Below are positions 37,103 through 46,686 of a DNA stretch of 64,000 nucleotides, in pieces. The notes beneath the pieces were generated by a model. That model searched no databases. It was given only the letters and a program-made list of their open reading frames with translations, and was not told where the DNA came from. The DNA lies in NCBI GenBank assembly GCA_903847205.1, contig CAINDA010000064.1, positions 275,247 through 339,246 of the forward strand, given 5' to 3'. This stretch comes from an uncultured Bacteroidota bacterium (GTDB lineage Bacteria; Bacteroidota; Bacteroidia; 2-12-FULL-35-15). A program made the translations under genes and the position numbers. How positions within the stretch are numbered: the stretch's first letter is position 1; the number at the start of each line of letters is the position of its first letter.

Positions 37103-37291
37103 GCCGTACCGATCTTCCGTACAACCGCACCAGACTTCGGTACAACCCTACCAGACTTCGGCATAACCGAACCGGACTTCCGCACAACCGTAACAGACTT
37201 CCGTACAACTGTGCCAGACTTCGGTACAGACGTACCGGGCTTCCGTGTAACTGTTCAGGACCTAGAAATACCCTGCGGGACTTCGGTAAAA
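37103..37291. repeat. Array B: nine degenerate units, each exactly 21 nt
   Basis: Units start at 37103, 37124, 37145 and so on every 21 nt to 37291. Typical unit: ACCGCACCAGACTTCGGTAC plus A (37124-37144); conserved parts are ACC, CAGACTTC and GTACA. Units 8 and 9 have drifted. The array fills most of the 281-nt gap between convergent murI and osmC. Cutting units at ACTT gives the same skeleton as array A (ACTT, ten bases, G, one base, ACC, one base, G). Confidence 0.9.
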
Positions 37292-37326
37292 TCTCAAAAA
37301 AGCTTGAAGCAACTGCCTCGAAATGC

Positions 37327-37731
37327 CTAATAATTAAAAACCACAGTTTGTATAAGTTCAGAACTCAAACTCTTAGCCACTGGGCATGTGCGCGCAGCAT
37401 TTTCAAGCAGCACCTTTTCCTTATCTGAATAGTTATTCTTGGGCATATTAAATTCTACTATTATTTCACCCACACGCCTCGGGTTCGATTCCATTATTTT
37501 TGTAATTTCTATCTCAGTCCCTTCAATATTTATGGCATGCCTCTCAGCAGCTATTCCCATAATTGTAAGCATGCAGCAACCCAAAGATGTTGAAAGCAGG
37601 TCGGTCGGAGAAAACGCTTCTCCTTTACCGTTATTGTCCAGCGGGGCATCAGTAATAATACTATTTCCCGACTGTATGTGAACAGACTCTGTGCGCAGGT
37701 TTCCGAGGTATTTAATTTTAGATGTTTTCAT
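37327..37731 (-). CDS. OsmC/Ohr-family peroxide-reducing protein
   Basis: This 134-residue cytoplasmic thiol peroxidase family member has the reactive cysteine in the LSTSLGCCMLTIMGI helix (Cys52/53) and the partner Cys116 in ARTCPVAKSL, both as expected for the YhfA/OsmC-like branch. The N-terminal strand part (KIKYLGNLRTESVHIQSGN) and EAFSPTDLL match too. Members reduce organic hydroperoxides or are of unknown role. It has no operon partner; the array B side is convergent with murI. Confidence 0.88.
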   Translation of the reverse strand: MKTSKIKYLGNLRTESVHIQSGNSIITDAPLDNNGKGEAFSPTDLLSTSLGCCMLTIMGIAAERHAINIEGTEIEITKIMESNPRRVGEIIVEFNMPKNNYSDKEKVLLENAARTCPVAKSLSSELIQTVVFNY

Positions 37732-37893
37732 TGATTGTTTTTTATTTTATAAATTTTTGTGTCGTTTTTTTATTTGAAGAATTGTTTATTTATCAGAACC
37801 ATCGGCTGTCAGCAGGCTTTGTCCGCAACAGCGTGCCGCCGAGAACACCTGTTAATAAATAAATTACAGCGTGTTTTTTTGCATTATTATATA

Positions 37894-37901
37894 TATCTTT
37901 G
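37894..37901 (+). promoter_or_regulatory. Putative -7 box upstream of the OM protein-lipA pair
   Basis: TATCTTTG matches TAnnTTTG and ends 21 nt before the ATG at 37923. It overlaps an in-frame TTG at 37899, which argues that the TTG is not the start. Confidence 0.55.
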
Positions 37902-37922
37902 CTTATAACAAATGTACGTACA

Positions 37923-38687
37923 ATGTATAAGATTTTTTTTGCGCTGCTGCTGATTTCCGGTTTTTCTTTTGAACTTTCTGCACAGGAAACAAAAGATGAT
38001 TTAACCCGCCTTCAAAACGGCGAAGATGTGAAAGTTTTATACCGGAATGAAGCTTCATTCGGTGTTTTTATGCACTCTGCCGGAGGGTTTGGGCTTGCTT
38101 ACAGAAGAGGAACACACGTTACCGGAAAAAAGAAGAGGATGTTTGAAACGGAAGCATTAAATTTCAAACACCCCAAAGAAGTAAAAAGTTTAAACTCCTA
38201 CTCAGCAAATACCAAAGGCTTTTTTTACGGAAAATTAAATTCCGTTTTATTGATTCGTTCAGGAGTAGGTTATCAAAATGTACTTTTTGAGAAAAGCGAT
38301 AAAAAAAGTGTAGAGATCCGTTACTCCTATTTTGCGGGCGTTTCATTGGCATTCGCCAAACCCGTATATCTAGAGATTAAGCAGGGCATTTCCTCTAAAG
38401 CCCCCACCACTGAAAGGTATGATCCCAGCATACATACCATAGATGAAATATACGGCAAAGCACCTTTTTTTACAGGGATTGAAAATACTGTAATTTATCC
38501 TGCCGGCTATGCAAAGCTTGCATTAAGTTTTGAATATGCCGATCGTTTCAACGCTTTAAAAGCAGTTGAAACAGGCGTTGTTGTTGATGTGTATCCAAAA
38601 GCAATACCGATGATGGCATTTAATAACAATCAGCAGGTTTACGTTTCTTTATACCTCAAAATGATATGGGGTAAAAAATGGTTTTAA
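37923..38687 (+). CDS. Predicted outer-membrane or periplasmic protein of unknown function, linked to lipA
   Basis: 254 residues with a signal peptide ([20 protein letters not shown], then Q). The body looks like amphipathic strands ([77 protein letters not shown]), ending [18 protein letters not shown] with a C-terminal Phe as in barrel proteins. I do not know a function. The stop is 4 nt before lipA, so the two are almost certainly translated from one mRNA. The ATG at 37923 is chosen over an in-frame TTG 24 nt upstream that falls in the promoter box. Confidence 0.8.
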   Translation: MYKIFFALLLISGFSFELSAQETKDDLTRLQNGEDVKVLYRNEASFGVFMHSAGGFGLAYRRGTHVTGKKKRMFETEALNFKHPKEVKSLNSYSANTKGFFYGKLNSVLLIRSGVGYQNVLFEKSDKKSVEIRYSYFAGVSLAFAKPVYLEIKQGISSKAPTTERYDPSIHTIDEIYGKAPFFTGIENTVIYPAGYAKLALSFEYADRFNALKAVETGVVVDVYPKAIPMMAFNNNQQVYVSLYLKMIWGKKWF

Positions 38688-38691
38688 TAAA

Positions 38692-39573
38692 ATGTCAGAA
38701 AATAATTCAGAAACAATTATAACGGAACAGCCTTTTAAACGCAAACCGGACTGGTTAAGAGTAAAGCTCCCAACAGGAAAAGAATACAGCAAGCTTCGCG
38801 AAATTGTTGCTTCGCACAAACTGCACACCATCTGCCAAAGCGGTAACTGCCCCAATATGGGCGAATGCTGGGGAGCCGGCACTGCAACTTTTATGATTTT
38901 AGGCAGCATCTGCACCCGCTCCTGCGGATTTTGCAATGTTGCTACCGGCAAACCCTCTGCTGTTGATTTGCTGGAGCCTGAACGTGTAGCAGAATCAGTA
39001 AAGCTGATGAATGTTAAACACTGCGTAATTACGTCGGTTGACCGTGATGATCTGAAAGACGGCGGTTCGGCAATATGGGCCGAAACCATTAATGCCATCC
39101 GCAGAGTGAGCCCTCAGACAAAATTCGAAACCCTTATTCCCGACTTTCAGGGTATCTGGGAAAACCTCCAGCGCATCATTGATGTACATCCCGATATTGT
39201 TTCTCATAATTTAGAAACTGTACGAAGGCTTACAAAGCAGGTTCGTATTCAGGCCAAATACGACAGGAGTCTCGAAGTTTTGAAACGTTTGAAAGAAGCG
39301 GGATTAAAAACAAAATCAGGCATCATGCTTGGATTGGGAGAAACGGAGCAGGAAGTGTATGAAACAATGGATGATTTAAGGGCTGCCGGCTGCGATGTTT
39401 TAACTATAGGCCAATACCTGCAGCCAACCCCGAAACACCTTCCCGTTAAGGAGTTTATCCGCCCCGAAATATTCGAAAAATATAAAGAGGCCGGTCTGAA
39501 TAAAGGTTTCCGCTATGTTGAAAGCGGACCATTGGTGCGCTCATCCTACCATGCCGAAAAACATATTTTTTAA
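38692..39573 (+). CDS. lipA: Lipoyl synthase
   Basis: This 293-residue radical-SAM enzyme inserts two sulfurs into octanoyl groups on lipoyl domains. The auxiliary cluster cysteines are Cys48, 53 and 59 ([12 protein letters not shown]), the SAM-cluster cysteines Cys74, 78 and 81 (CTRSCGFC), and the C-terminal RSSYHA supplies the serine ligand. Other signatures: PKHLPVKEF and GLGETEQEV. lipB is not in the window. Confidence 0.97.
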   Translation: MSENNSETIITEQPFKRKPDWLRVKLPTGKEYSKLREIVASHKLHTICQSGNCPNMGECWGAGTATFMILGSICTRSCGFCNVATGKPSAVDLLEPERVAESVKLMNVKHCVITSVDRDDLKDGGSAIWAETINAIRRVSPQTKFETLIPDFQGIWENLQRIIDVHPDIVSHNLETVRRLTKQVRIQAKYDRSLEVLKRLKEAGLKTKSGIMLGLGETEQEVYETMDDLRAAGCDVLTIGQYLQPTPKHLPVKEFIRPEIFEKYKEAGLNKGFRYVESGPLVRSSYHAEKHIF

Positions 39574-39601
39574 TAAATACCGCAGTTAATAATATTTTTT
39601 T

Positions 39602-39609
39602 TATCTTTG
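39602..39609 (+). promoter_or_regulatory. Putative -7 box for the Asp-box T9SS gene
   Basis: TATCTTTG matches TAnnTTTG, 35 nt before the ATG at 39645. Confidence 0.5.
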
Positions 39610-39644
39610 AATACTTCCCCCAAAATTATTAGGATTTTAATGCT

Positions 39645-42600
39645 ATGAAAAACAAAAATTTACTTTTAGGTTCCGCGCTGTCGGCGGGTGTTCTATTATT
39701 TTCCTTGTCTTTAGTACTGAATAATAAAGCACATTACACTCCAAGAACAAATAACAATTCATCTGATATTGAAAAAGAACATGATAATGGCTATGCCGGA
39801 GCGGCTAAATGGCTTTTTGATATTCAAAAAAATCCTTCAACGGGAACAATTGATCCGCTTGATGTATTGAATGCCAGAGAAGAAGTCAGCCAAATGTTTA
39901 ATAACAGAGCTGCAAATGCTTCATTAGGATTAGACTGGATGGAACTTGGTCCCGACAACGTAGGCGGGCGCACCAGGGCAATTTTGATCGATAAAAATAA
40001 TAACAATAAAATTTTTGCCGGCAGCGTTTCGGGCGGTTTATGGGTTTCAACCAACGGCGGATCAAACTGGAGCAATGTTGCAGGCTTTGATCAACAGCCC
40101 AATCTGGCAATTGTTTCTTTAGTTCAAGCTGTAAATGGGGACATTTATGCAGGAACAGGGGAAGGTGATTTTTATTATTATACCGGTGATGGAAGTGCTG
40201 GGATTTTAGGTGCTGGGATTTACAAATCAACTGACGACGGCCTCACATTTACAAGACTTACTTCTACAATTCCAACTACAGCCAATAGTTCATCAAGCGG
40301 TACCAGCACAGCTTTCTGTTCCGTTCATAAATTAGCCGTATCGCCTACTGACCCAAACAGAATTTACGCTGCAACAAAATACGGTTTACAATTATCTACT
40401 GATGCCGGTCTAACATGGACTCATCCAGTACTTTTGGGGAATGGCAGCCCTAATGTTAATTCCTCTTTAGATGTAGAAGTAGCAAGCAACGGAACAGTAA
40501 TTGCAAATATCAACAATCAATTATACCGTTCACCTTCCGGTGATGCCGGAACATATACTCATATTACAGCAGGTCTTCCTGCTTCGGGTATCAGCAGAAT
40601 TGCATTTGCCATATCGCCTACCGACCCAAATTACATGTATGCCTTAGCCGGCAAACAAACTAATGAACTGCTTTTAGGAGTTTATCAGTCGATTGATAAC
40701 GGCTTAAATTGGTCAGTCATTGGCAGCGGAGGCAGTTCACAATTTGAACCTTTCGGATCAGCCGGCGAAGCAGGGCAGTCGAGTTACGATTGTGCAATTG
40801 CAGTATTCCCCGCAGATAAAACTAAAATTATTATCGGCGGAGTAAGCATTTGGACTTGGCAGCAGACAAACCCTGCAGTGCCGGGTATAGGACAATGGAA
40901 TGAGGCTACTTCTCAATTTGGAAGTGCCAACAATCCATATTATGTTCATTCGGATGTTCATGAAATAAAATTCCAGCCATCTAACTCAAGTGTTTTTTAT
41001 ATTGGATGCGACGGCGGTATTTTCCGAGGGTATGATGGGTATAACGGGATGGGAACTGTTTTCCAGCCGATGAATAAAGGTTATAATGTAACCCAATTTT
41101 ACGGAATTGCCTTTGCCGGCGACGACCCAGCAAGAATAGCTTTTGCTTCTGGAGCGCAGGACAATGGAACGCAGTATGTCAGCGGACATGGAAATACTCC
41201 GAAGGCGGCTCAATCAATTGGCGGGGGCGACGGTGCTGAAAGTGAAATTTCATTTTTAAATCCAAATGTTTCTTTCAGTACGGTTTATTATGGCACGCTT
41301 GACCGTCATTCTTCAAAAGGCAGCCAGGGCAGCAGTTTTTATCCGGCTAAATTCTCCAGCCTTTTCCCTTCTTTAGGTTCTGCTGGCTTCGCATCGTTTG
41401 TTACTCCGATAGCATTGTATGAAACTAAAACAGCCGCCAACAGCCCTGATTTTGCATCATTCATTAATCAGCCTGTTGGGCAGATTGCAGGAACAGGCAA
41501 CGGTATTGATAAACACTTTACAGGCCATTTGAATTTACCGCAGGCTTCTGCATCTATCGTTCCAGATTCCATAATAATTGTATCAGGCCTTCAGAAGGTA
41601 TTTGATAACGGCAGCGGTTCTCTTACCGGAGCAGTTGACTTAACTAAACCTCATAGCATTAATTATATTACCGGTGCTTATGATTTTTATTTCGCAGCAG
41701 CCCCTGCGGCCAGCGCCCCTGTTAATATTACATTTGACGTGCAATACGCGCCAGGTTCTGCAATTGATATTATCAGACCTTCGTTTGTTTATCCTCTGCA
41801 TTATGTTACAACCCTTGCCGATGGAACAGTTGGACCTGGAGATACACTTAAAATTTACGATCCCTTCCAGGCAAAAATTGCTGTCGGCTTCAGCGGTGCA
41901 AGTGGTATTTGGATGACAAAAGAGGCTTTAAATTTTACAGCATCTGCCCGTTGGTTTAAAATAGGCGCGGCGGCTGGTGAAGCTGAAAAACTTGCCTGGT
42001 CGCCTGATGGAGATATTTTATACGTAGGAGATAATTCTGGTAACCTGTATAGATTTTCGCATTTAGCTGCAGTTACTGATTCGGCAAACGGCGATATCGC
42101 AAGCCCGGGCTGTGTGGTTGTTAAAACGCAGATTGCCAATTTCGGAAGTTACATAACCGGCATTTCGGTTGACCCTGTTGATGCAAATAAAGTTGCTGTA
42201 TCATTAGGCAGTTACGGCACTGGAACACCTGTTCATATTTATTATTCCTCAACTGCTGCTACTTGCGCTGCTAACACCTCAACTACAAATTTTTCTGGTA
42301 AGCAAGGCACTGGAGCATCTAAGCTGCCGGCAATGCCTGTTTATACAGCACTTATTGAGCTCACGGACCCTAAACGTGTAATTGTCGGAACAGAATACGG
42401 TGTTTACTCTACACCTGATATCACAGTTGCAAACCCTGTTTGGAGTGCTGACAATGGAGTTACAGGCTTATTTCCAAATGTTCCTGTATTTAAACTCCGC
42501 CAGCAAAGACTTCCTGGCTCAGCAGTATATAATCCTTCAGTTATTTACGCTGCTTCCCATGGCCGCGGTGCATGGAAATGTGAAAATTATTTAGGACAGG

Positions 42601-42908
42601 TTACAGTGGGCATTAATGAGCCTGCTAAAAACATATCTGACAGCAAAATGGATTCTGGTATCTCTGTATATCCGAACCCTATGAATGATATTGGAACAAT
42701 ACAATTCAATTTAGGAGTTGCTGCCAATGTTACAATTTCAGTATATAATTTAGAAGGGAAATTAATCAAGATAATTAAAACAGAAAGATTAAATTCCGGG
42801 GAACAGAAAATCCCTATTTCATCTGAAGAATTTTCAAAAGGCACTTACCTTGTAAGTATTGACGGGACTAATATTCATGCTTCCTCAAAATTTGTTGTAG
42901 TGAAATAG
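39645..42908 (+). CDS. Large secreted Asp-box (BNR/sialidase-like) propeller protein with T9SS type A sorting domain
   Basis: 1087 residues. The N-terminus is a signal or anchor segment (MKNKNLLLGSALSAGVLLFS). Residues about 95-480 carry repeated Asp-box turns of the S-x-D/N-x-G-x-T/N-W type (STNGGSNWSNV, STDDGLTFTRL, STDAGLTWTHPV, SIDNGLNWSVIG) that mark sialidase/VPS10-like propeller blades. Later parts repeat the pattern of WSPDGDILYVGDNSGNLYRF. The end (ISVYPNPMNDIGTIQFNLGV...GTYLVSIDGTNIHASSKFVV) is a type A sorting domain. No catalytic sialidase Arg/Glu/Tyr set can be assigned, so a structural or binding surface role is more likely than an enzyme. Confidence 0.87.
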   Translation: MKNKNLLLGSALSAGVLLFSLSLVLNNKAHYTPRTNNNSSDIEKEHDNGYAGAAKWLFDIQKNPSTGTIDPLDVLNAREEVSQMFNNRAANASLGLDWMELGPDNVGGRTRAILIDKNNNNKIFAGSVSGGLWVSTNGGSNWSNVAGFDQQPNLAIVSLVQAVNGDIYAGTGEGDFYYYTGDGSAGILGAGIYKSTDDGLTFTRLTSTIPTTANSSSSGTSTAFCSVHKLAVSPTDPNRIYAATKYGLQLSTDAGLTWTHPVLLGNGSPNVNSSLDVEVASNGTVIANINNQLYRSPSGDAGTYTHITAGLPASGISRIAFAISPTDPNYMYALAGKQTNELLLGVYQSIDNGLNWSVIGSGGSSQFEPFGSAGEAGQSSYDCAIAVFPADKTKIIIGGVSIWTWQQTNPAVPGIGQWNEATSQFGSANNPYYVHSDVHEIKFQPSNSSVFYIGCDGGIFRGYDGYNGMGTVFQPMNKGYNVTQFYGIAFAGDDPARIAFASGAQDNGTQYVSGHGNTPKAAQSIGGGDGAESEISFLNPNVSFSTVYYGTLDRHSSKGSQGSSFYPAKFSSLFPSLGSAGFASFVTPIALYETKTAANSPDFASFINQPVGQIAGTGNGIDKHFTGHLNLPQASASIVPDSIIIVSGLQKVFDNGSGSLTGAVDLTKPHSINYITGAYDFYFAAAPAASAPVNITFDVQYAPGSAIDIIRPSFVYPLHYVTTLADGTVGPGDTLKIYDPFQAKIAVGFSGASGIWMTKEALNFTASARWFKIGAAAGEAEKLAWSPDGDILYVGDNSGNLYRFSHLAAVTDSANGDIASPGCVVVKTQIANFGSYITGISVDPVDANKVAVSLGSYGTGTPVHIYYSSTAATCAANTSTTNFSGKQGTGASKLPAMPVYTALIELTDPKRVIVGTEYGVYSTPDITVANPVWSADNGVTGLFPNVPVFKLRQQRLPGSAVYNPSVIYAASHGRGAWKCENYLGQVTVGINEPAKNISDSKMDSGISVYPNPMNDIGTIQFNLGVAANVTISVYNLEGKLIKIIKTERLNSGEQKIPISSEEFSKGTYLVSIDGTNIHASSKFVVVK

Positions 42909-42913
42909 GAATT

Positions 42914-42967
42914 AAAATGAGGCAAAAAAAATCCCGCAGAAATGCGGGATTTTTTTTGCCTCATTTT
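42914..42967. terminator. Strong hairpin terminator, 25-bp perfect stem
   Basis: Arms at 42914-42938 and 42943-42967 pair perfectly around loop GAAA. The core is ATCCCGCA/TGCGGGAT with eight A and eight T residues on either side, so it would work in both directions. It separates the T9SS gene from the convergent mlaFE-like pair. Confidence 0.92.
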
Positions 42968-43133
42968 TCGATCTGAATTTGTTTTTGGAAGTGTTATTAT
43001 TAAAGTTCCAAAAAAAATTCACTCTGAATAAAATCAAAAATTTTAATCAGAGTAATTCAATTATCTGCGAAGAAACTACGAATCTTGATTAAGGAAGTGT
43101 ATCCGGCGAAATGCGGACTCTTCTATTGATAAA

Positions 43134-43886
43134 CTAAAGTTTCTTTCTAAGCTCTTTCATAAATTTTGTTGCATACACAAAATCCTGAGCTTCTAAATTA
43201 TCCGTTTTTAAAATTTCTTCTTTATTTCCTTCCCACCATTTTTCACCCTTATAAATAAACATAATATTATCTCCGTTTTCAACCACCGAATTCATATCAT
43301 GAGTAATTACAACAGTTGTAATGTTATATTCTTCAGTAATTTCTTTGATTAAACTATCAATAACTATGGATGTTTTAGGATCAAGACCCGAATTCGGTTC
43401 ATCACAGAATAAATATTTTGGCTGAACCGAAATAGCGCGTGCTATGGCTACCCGTTTCTTCATCCCTCCGCTTAATTCGGCCGGAAAAAGATTATTTGCG
43501 TTTGCTAAATTTACCCGCTTCAGACAAAAATTAGCCCTGTCGCGTTTTTCACTCTCGCTTAAGTCAGTGAACATAGAAAGGGGGAATACAACATTTTCCT
43601 CTACTGTTTTTGAATCAAACAAGGCGCCTCCTTGAAAAAGCATTCCTATTTCTTTACGGATTTCTTTTTTTCCTTTAAAATCTAAATTATAAAAATTACG
43701 GCCGTTAAATAATACTTCTCCCGAATCAACATCATTTAAGCCGACCATACATCTTATCAATACGGTTTTCCCTGATCCGCTTTCGCCGATAATCATATTG
43801 GTTTTGCCCGTTTCAAATGTAAATGAAACATCCTTCAAGATACTTCGTCCGGCAAATGTTTTTGATATGTGGTTAATCTGTATCAA
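43134..43886 (-). CDS. mlaF: ABC transporter ATP-binding protein of the MlaF type
   Basis: This 250-residue cytoplasmic ATPase has Walker A GESGSGKT (34-41), Q-loop LFQGGALFDSKTVEENV, signature LSGGMKKR, Walker B FCDEPNSGLDP and H-loop VVITHDM. The GGALFDS segment is typical of MlaF/Ttg2A phospholipid transport ATPases. It overlaps the permease by 4 bp (ATGA), so the two are made together. The expected periplasmic MCE protein (MlaD) is not found on either side. Confidence 0.92.
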   Translation of the reverse strand: MIQINHISKTFAGRSILKDVSFTFETGKTNMIIGESGSGKTVLIRCMVGLNDVDSGEVLFNGRNFYNLDFKGKKEIRKEIGMLFQGGALFDSKTVEENVVFPLSMFTDLSESEKRDRANFCLKRVNLANANNLFPAELSGGMKKRVAIARAISVQPKYLFCDEPNSGLDPKTSIVIDSLIKEITEEYNITTVVITHDMNSVVENGDNIMFIYKGEKWWEGNKEEILKTDNLEAQDFVYATKFMKELRKKL

Positions 43887-44623
43887 GCCAATAAAAGCTG
43901 TGTTAATATTAAGTCGAATGCAAGTATAAGAACACTGCTGTAAACAACCCCTTTTGTACTGGAACGTCCTACTTCAAGTGATCCGCCTTTTGTATAATAT
44001 CCGTGATAGGCAGGCACGGAGGCAAAAATGAAAGCGAATACAACACCTTTTATTAATGCATACACAACATTAAATGGCCTGAACTGATAAGTGATACCCA
44101 AAACAAATTCATAATTAGTTACAACACCGCTCAGCAGTCCGAAAACATAACCGCCCAGGATACCCAGAAACATTGAGAAAATTACAAGTATAGGGCTGAA
44201 CAGCATTGCCGCTATTATTTTAGGCTGTATCAAATAGCCCGGAGCATTTATGCCCATAATTTCCAAGGCATCAATCTGCTCCGTTACACGCATTGTTCCA
44301 ATTTCAGATGCGATACTGGAACCAATTTTACCCGCTAAAATTAAACTTATTATAGCAGGAGAAAATTCCAGAATCATTGAATCGCGCACAGCAACACCAA
44401 CTGCGTATATCGGAACTAAAGGGTTTGAAAAATTGAATGCCGACTGGATAGTAATAACAGCGCCGATAAATACTGAAATGATAGCGACAATACCAAGTGA
44501 ACCGATCCCTAGATTATTAATTTCTTCAAAAATCCGGCTTCGGAAAATAGACAGCTTCTCGGGTCTCCCAAAAGTCCGCTTTATCAAAATAAAATACCTC
44601 CCAAAATGAAAAAAAAGTTTCAT
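43883..44623 (-). CDS. mlaE: ABC transporter permease of the MlaE type
   Basis: This 246-residue inner-membrane protein has an amphipathic N-terminal interface helix followed by about five membrane segments (LGIVAIISVFIGAVITIQSA, DSMILEFSPAIISLILAGKI, AMLFSPILVIFSMFLGILGG, VVYALIKGVVFAFIFASVPA, and the C-terminal VVYSSVLILAFDLILTQLLL). The conserved GSSIASEIGTMRVTEQIDALE coupling region of MlaE permeases is clear. With MlaF it moves phospholipids between inner membrane and periplasm. It is divergent from mgtE over a 258-nt gap. Confidence 0.93.
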   Translation of the reverse strand: MKLFFHFGRYFILIKRTFGRPEKLSIFRSRIFEEINNLGIGSLGIVAIISVFIGAVITIQSAFNFSNPLVPIYAVGVAVRDSMILEFSPAIISLILAGKIGSSIASEIGTMRVTEQIDALEIMGINAPGYLIQPKIIAAMLFSPILVIFSMFLGILGGYVFGLLSGVVTNYEFVLGITYQFRPFNVVYALIKGVVFAFIFASVPAYHGYYTKGGSLEVGRSSTKGVVYSSVLILAFDLILTQLLLA

Positions 44624-44744
44624 CCCCTGCTCAAAATTTTGGCTAAAAATAACAATTATTAGCTAACAACGGTTATGTCATCTTACATGTAAATTTACAA
44701 AGTATAAATTAATTTGAAATAACCTCTTCAATTACTATAAACCT

Positions 44745-44752
44745 TACCTTTG
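44745..44752 (+). promoter_or_regulatory. Putative -7 box for mgtE
   Basis: TACCTTTG matches TAnnTTTG, 128 nt before the GTG start. Confidence 0.4.
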
Positions 44753-44880
44753 AACCCGCTAAATAAAGCTATGCTGTTTTTTTTGAATCTTGTGATGGTT
44801 CTCTAAACGGCGCTAACAATGCCTATTTTATAAAAACTAAAGGTTGATTCATTTTGGAATGAACCGCAACACATTTCTTT

Positions 44881-46275
44881 GTGAGATTTGAATTAACAGA
44901 TATTTTTTTAGCAAATCTCCGCGCTGCTATTAATTCTCAAAACGGAGCTTTTGTTGCTGAACAGCTCAAAGAGCTCTACCCTCCTGATATTGCCGAAATT
45001 TTCAATGAACTGAAAATTGAAGAGGCTAAATACCTTTACACGCAGCTTGACGAACAGGTTGCACCTGATGTATTAGTTGAACTGGAAGACGATGTACGCG
45101 AACGTTTTTTAGCATCGCTGACTTCAAAAGAAATTGCTGAGCAGTTCATTGATAACATGGACTCTGACGATGCAGCTGACGTTATCGCAGAATTGCCCGA
45201 CGATGTGCAGGGAGAAGTCCTGTCGCATATGGAGGACAGCGGTCAGGCGAGCGACATTGTTGATCTCTTAAATTATGATGAGCACACCGCAGGCGGGTTG
45301 ATGCGTAAAGAATTTGTAAGAGTTCACGTGCACCGCAAAGCCCTTGAGTGTGTGCGTGAAATACGCGAACAGGCGCATGATTTGGAAGAAGTTTATGCAA
45401 TATATGTAGTAGATGACGAAGAAAAATTAATCGGCATTTTGCATTTAAAAAAATTAATTGTCTCACCAATCAGATCAATTGTAGCTGATATTTATGATCC
45501 AAAAATAATATCAGTAAAAACCAATACGCTTGCCGAAGAAGTTGCTAACGTAATGGATAAGTACAAGCTTGTTGCTATTCCGGTTGTTGATGCGCTGGGC
45601 AGGTTAGTAGGCGTAATTACCATTGATGATGTAGTTGATTTCAGAAGGGAAGAAGAAACAGAAGACGTTCAGAAAATGGGTGCAATGGAGGCTTTAGAAG
45701 AGCCTTATATGAGCACTCCGTTTTTGCAGATGATAAGAAAACGTGCCGGCTGGCTGATAATATTATTCCTCGGGGAAACACTTACAGCAACTGCAATGGG
45801 TTTTTTTCAGGATCAAATTGCAAAAGCCGTAATACTTGCACTGTTTATTCCATTGATTATTTCCAGCGGGGGCAACAGCGGCTCTCAGGCATCTACACTA
45901 ATTATACGTGCACTGGCATTGGGCGAAATTACAATTCGCGACTGGTGGAAAATTGTAAAAAAAGAATTTTCTACAGGCTTAGTCATTGGATTAATTCTCG
46001 GTGTTATAGGATACATAAGGGTTGCAGCATGGTCGTACTTTATCAGCAGTTACGGACCTAATTGGCAGCTAATCGCATTTTCTGTCAGCTTTTCACTTGT
46101 CGGTGTGGTAATGTGGGGCACATTAATGGGCTCGCTACTTCCCCTTTTATTAAAACGGTTGGGTTTAGACCCCGCAGTTTCATCTGCTCCTTTTGTTGCA
46201 ACGCTGGTTGATGTTACCGGCTTGATAATTTATTTTTCCGTTTCTATAATGTTCTTAAAAGGAATTTTATTATAA
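44881..46275 (+). CDS. mgtE: Magnesium transporter MgtE
   Basis: This 464-residue Mg2+ channel of the inner membrane has the N-terminal superhelical domain at about 1-130 (DSDDAADVIAELPDD is its signature), two CBS domains at about 135-255 (HTAGGLMRKEFV...VVDALGRLVGVITIDDVVD), a connecting helix, and five membrane segments with the pore motif LIISSGGNSGSQASTLIIRA. The acidic N and CBS domains sense cytoplasmic Mg2+ and close the pore in the known family. The start is GTG: the upstream ATG at about 44859 is out of frame. Confidence 0.95.
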   Translation: MRFELTDIFLANLRAAINSQNGAFVAEQLKELYPPDIAEIFNELKIEEAKYLYTQLDEQVAPDVLVELEDDVRERFLASLTSKEIAEQFIDNMDSDDAADVIAELPDDVQGEVLSHMEDSGQASDIVDLLNYDEHTAGGLMRKEFVRVHVHRKALECVREIREQAHDLEEVYAIYVVDDEEKLIGILHLKKLIVSPIRSIVADIYDPKIISVKTNTLAEEVANVMDKYKLVAIPVVDALGRLVGVITIDDVVDFRREEETEDVQKMGAMEALEEPYMSTPFLQMIRKRAGWLIILFLGETLTATAMGFFQDQIAKAVILALFIPLIISSGGNSGSQASTLIIRALALGEITIRDWWKIVKKEFSTGLVIGLILGVIGYIRVAAWSYFISSYGPNWQLIAFSVSFSLVGVVMWGTLMGSLLPLLLKRLGLDPAVSSAPFVATLVDVTGLIIYFSVSIMFLKGILL

Positions 46276-46686
46276 TCCCCGGTTTGTATTTTCAAAGTTC
46301 AACTTCCTGCGTAACAAATATTTAAATATAGACGTATGATGCCGTGCTCGAAAGGTTATTGACTGCCTGCAAAAAATATTTTTTTGTTGTGTGGTTTTTC
46401 TTTAATTGAACGATTTTAAGCGGCCCAAAGCCATTTGAATAATGGAATCAGGTATATTAAGTGATTTCCAGTGCAATTGTTTTTTTAATAAATAGTTACC
46501 AGCGTTATTTTCCAGTTCAGAATCATTGGATTTCGATTGTAATAAATGAGCAAAAATGAAGGTTATTAGATTTAATATTTGCATCTTTGTAGCAATGCTT
46601 TGGCGAGAAATAGTTTAAAACATCCTCATCTTCAATCTTTTTAAAATTGAAGACTTGATTGTTTAAATTTGAAGTTCGTGTTTTAT
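46276..46686. other. 411-nt intergenic region after mgtE
   Basis: No confident gene is seen. A 60-codon minus-strand frame (46402-46584) begins with ATG and reads like a short helical protein (GNYLLKKQLHWKSLN at its middle) but has no recognised family. A hairpin with arms TCTTCAAT and ATTGAAGA (46629-46636, 46646-46653) lies just upstream of the next gene and could be a leader stem. Confidence 0.5.

Noticed and set aside
46402..46584. 60-codon minus-strand gene after mgtE
   Set aside because: The composition is acceptable but no family, conserved context or start signal supports it, so it is only mentioned in the gap entry.
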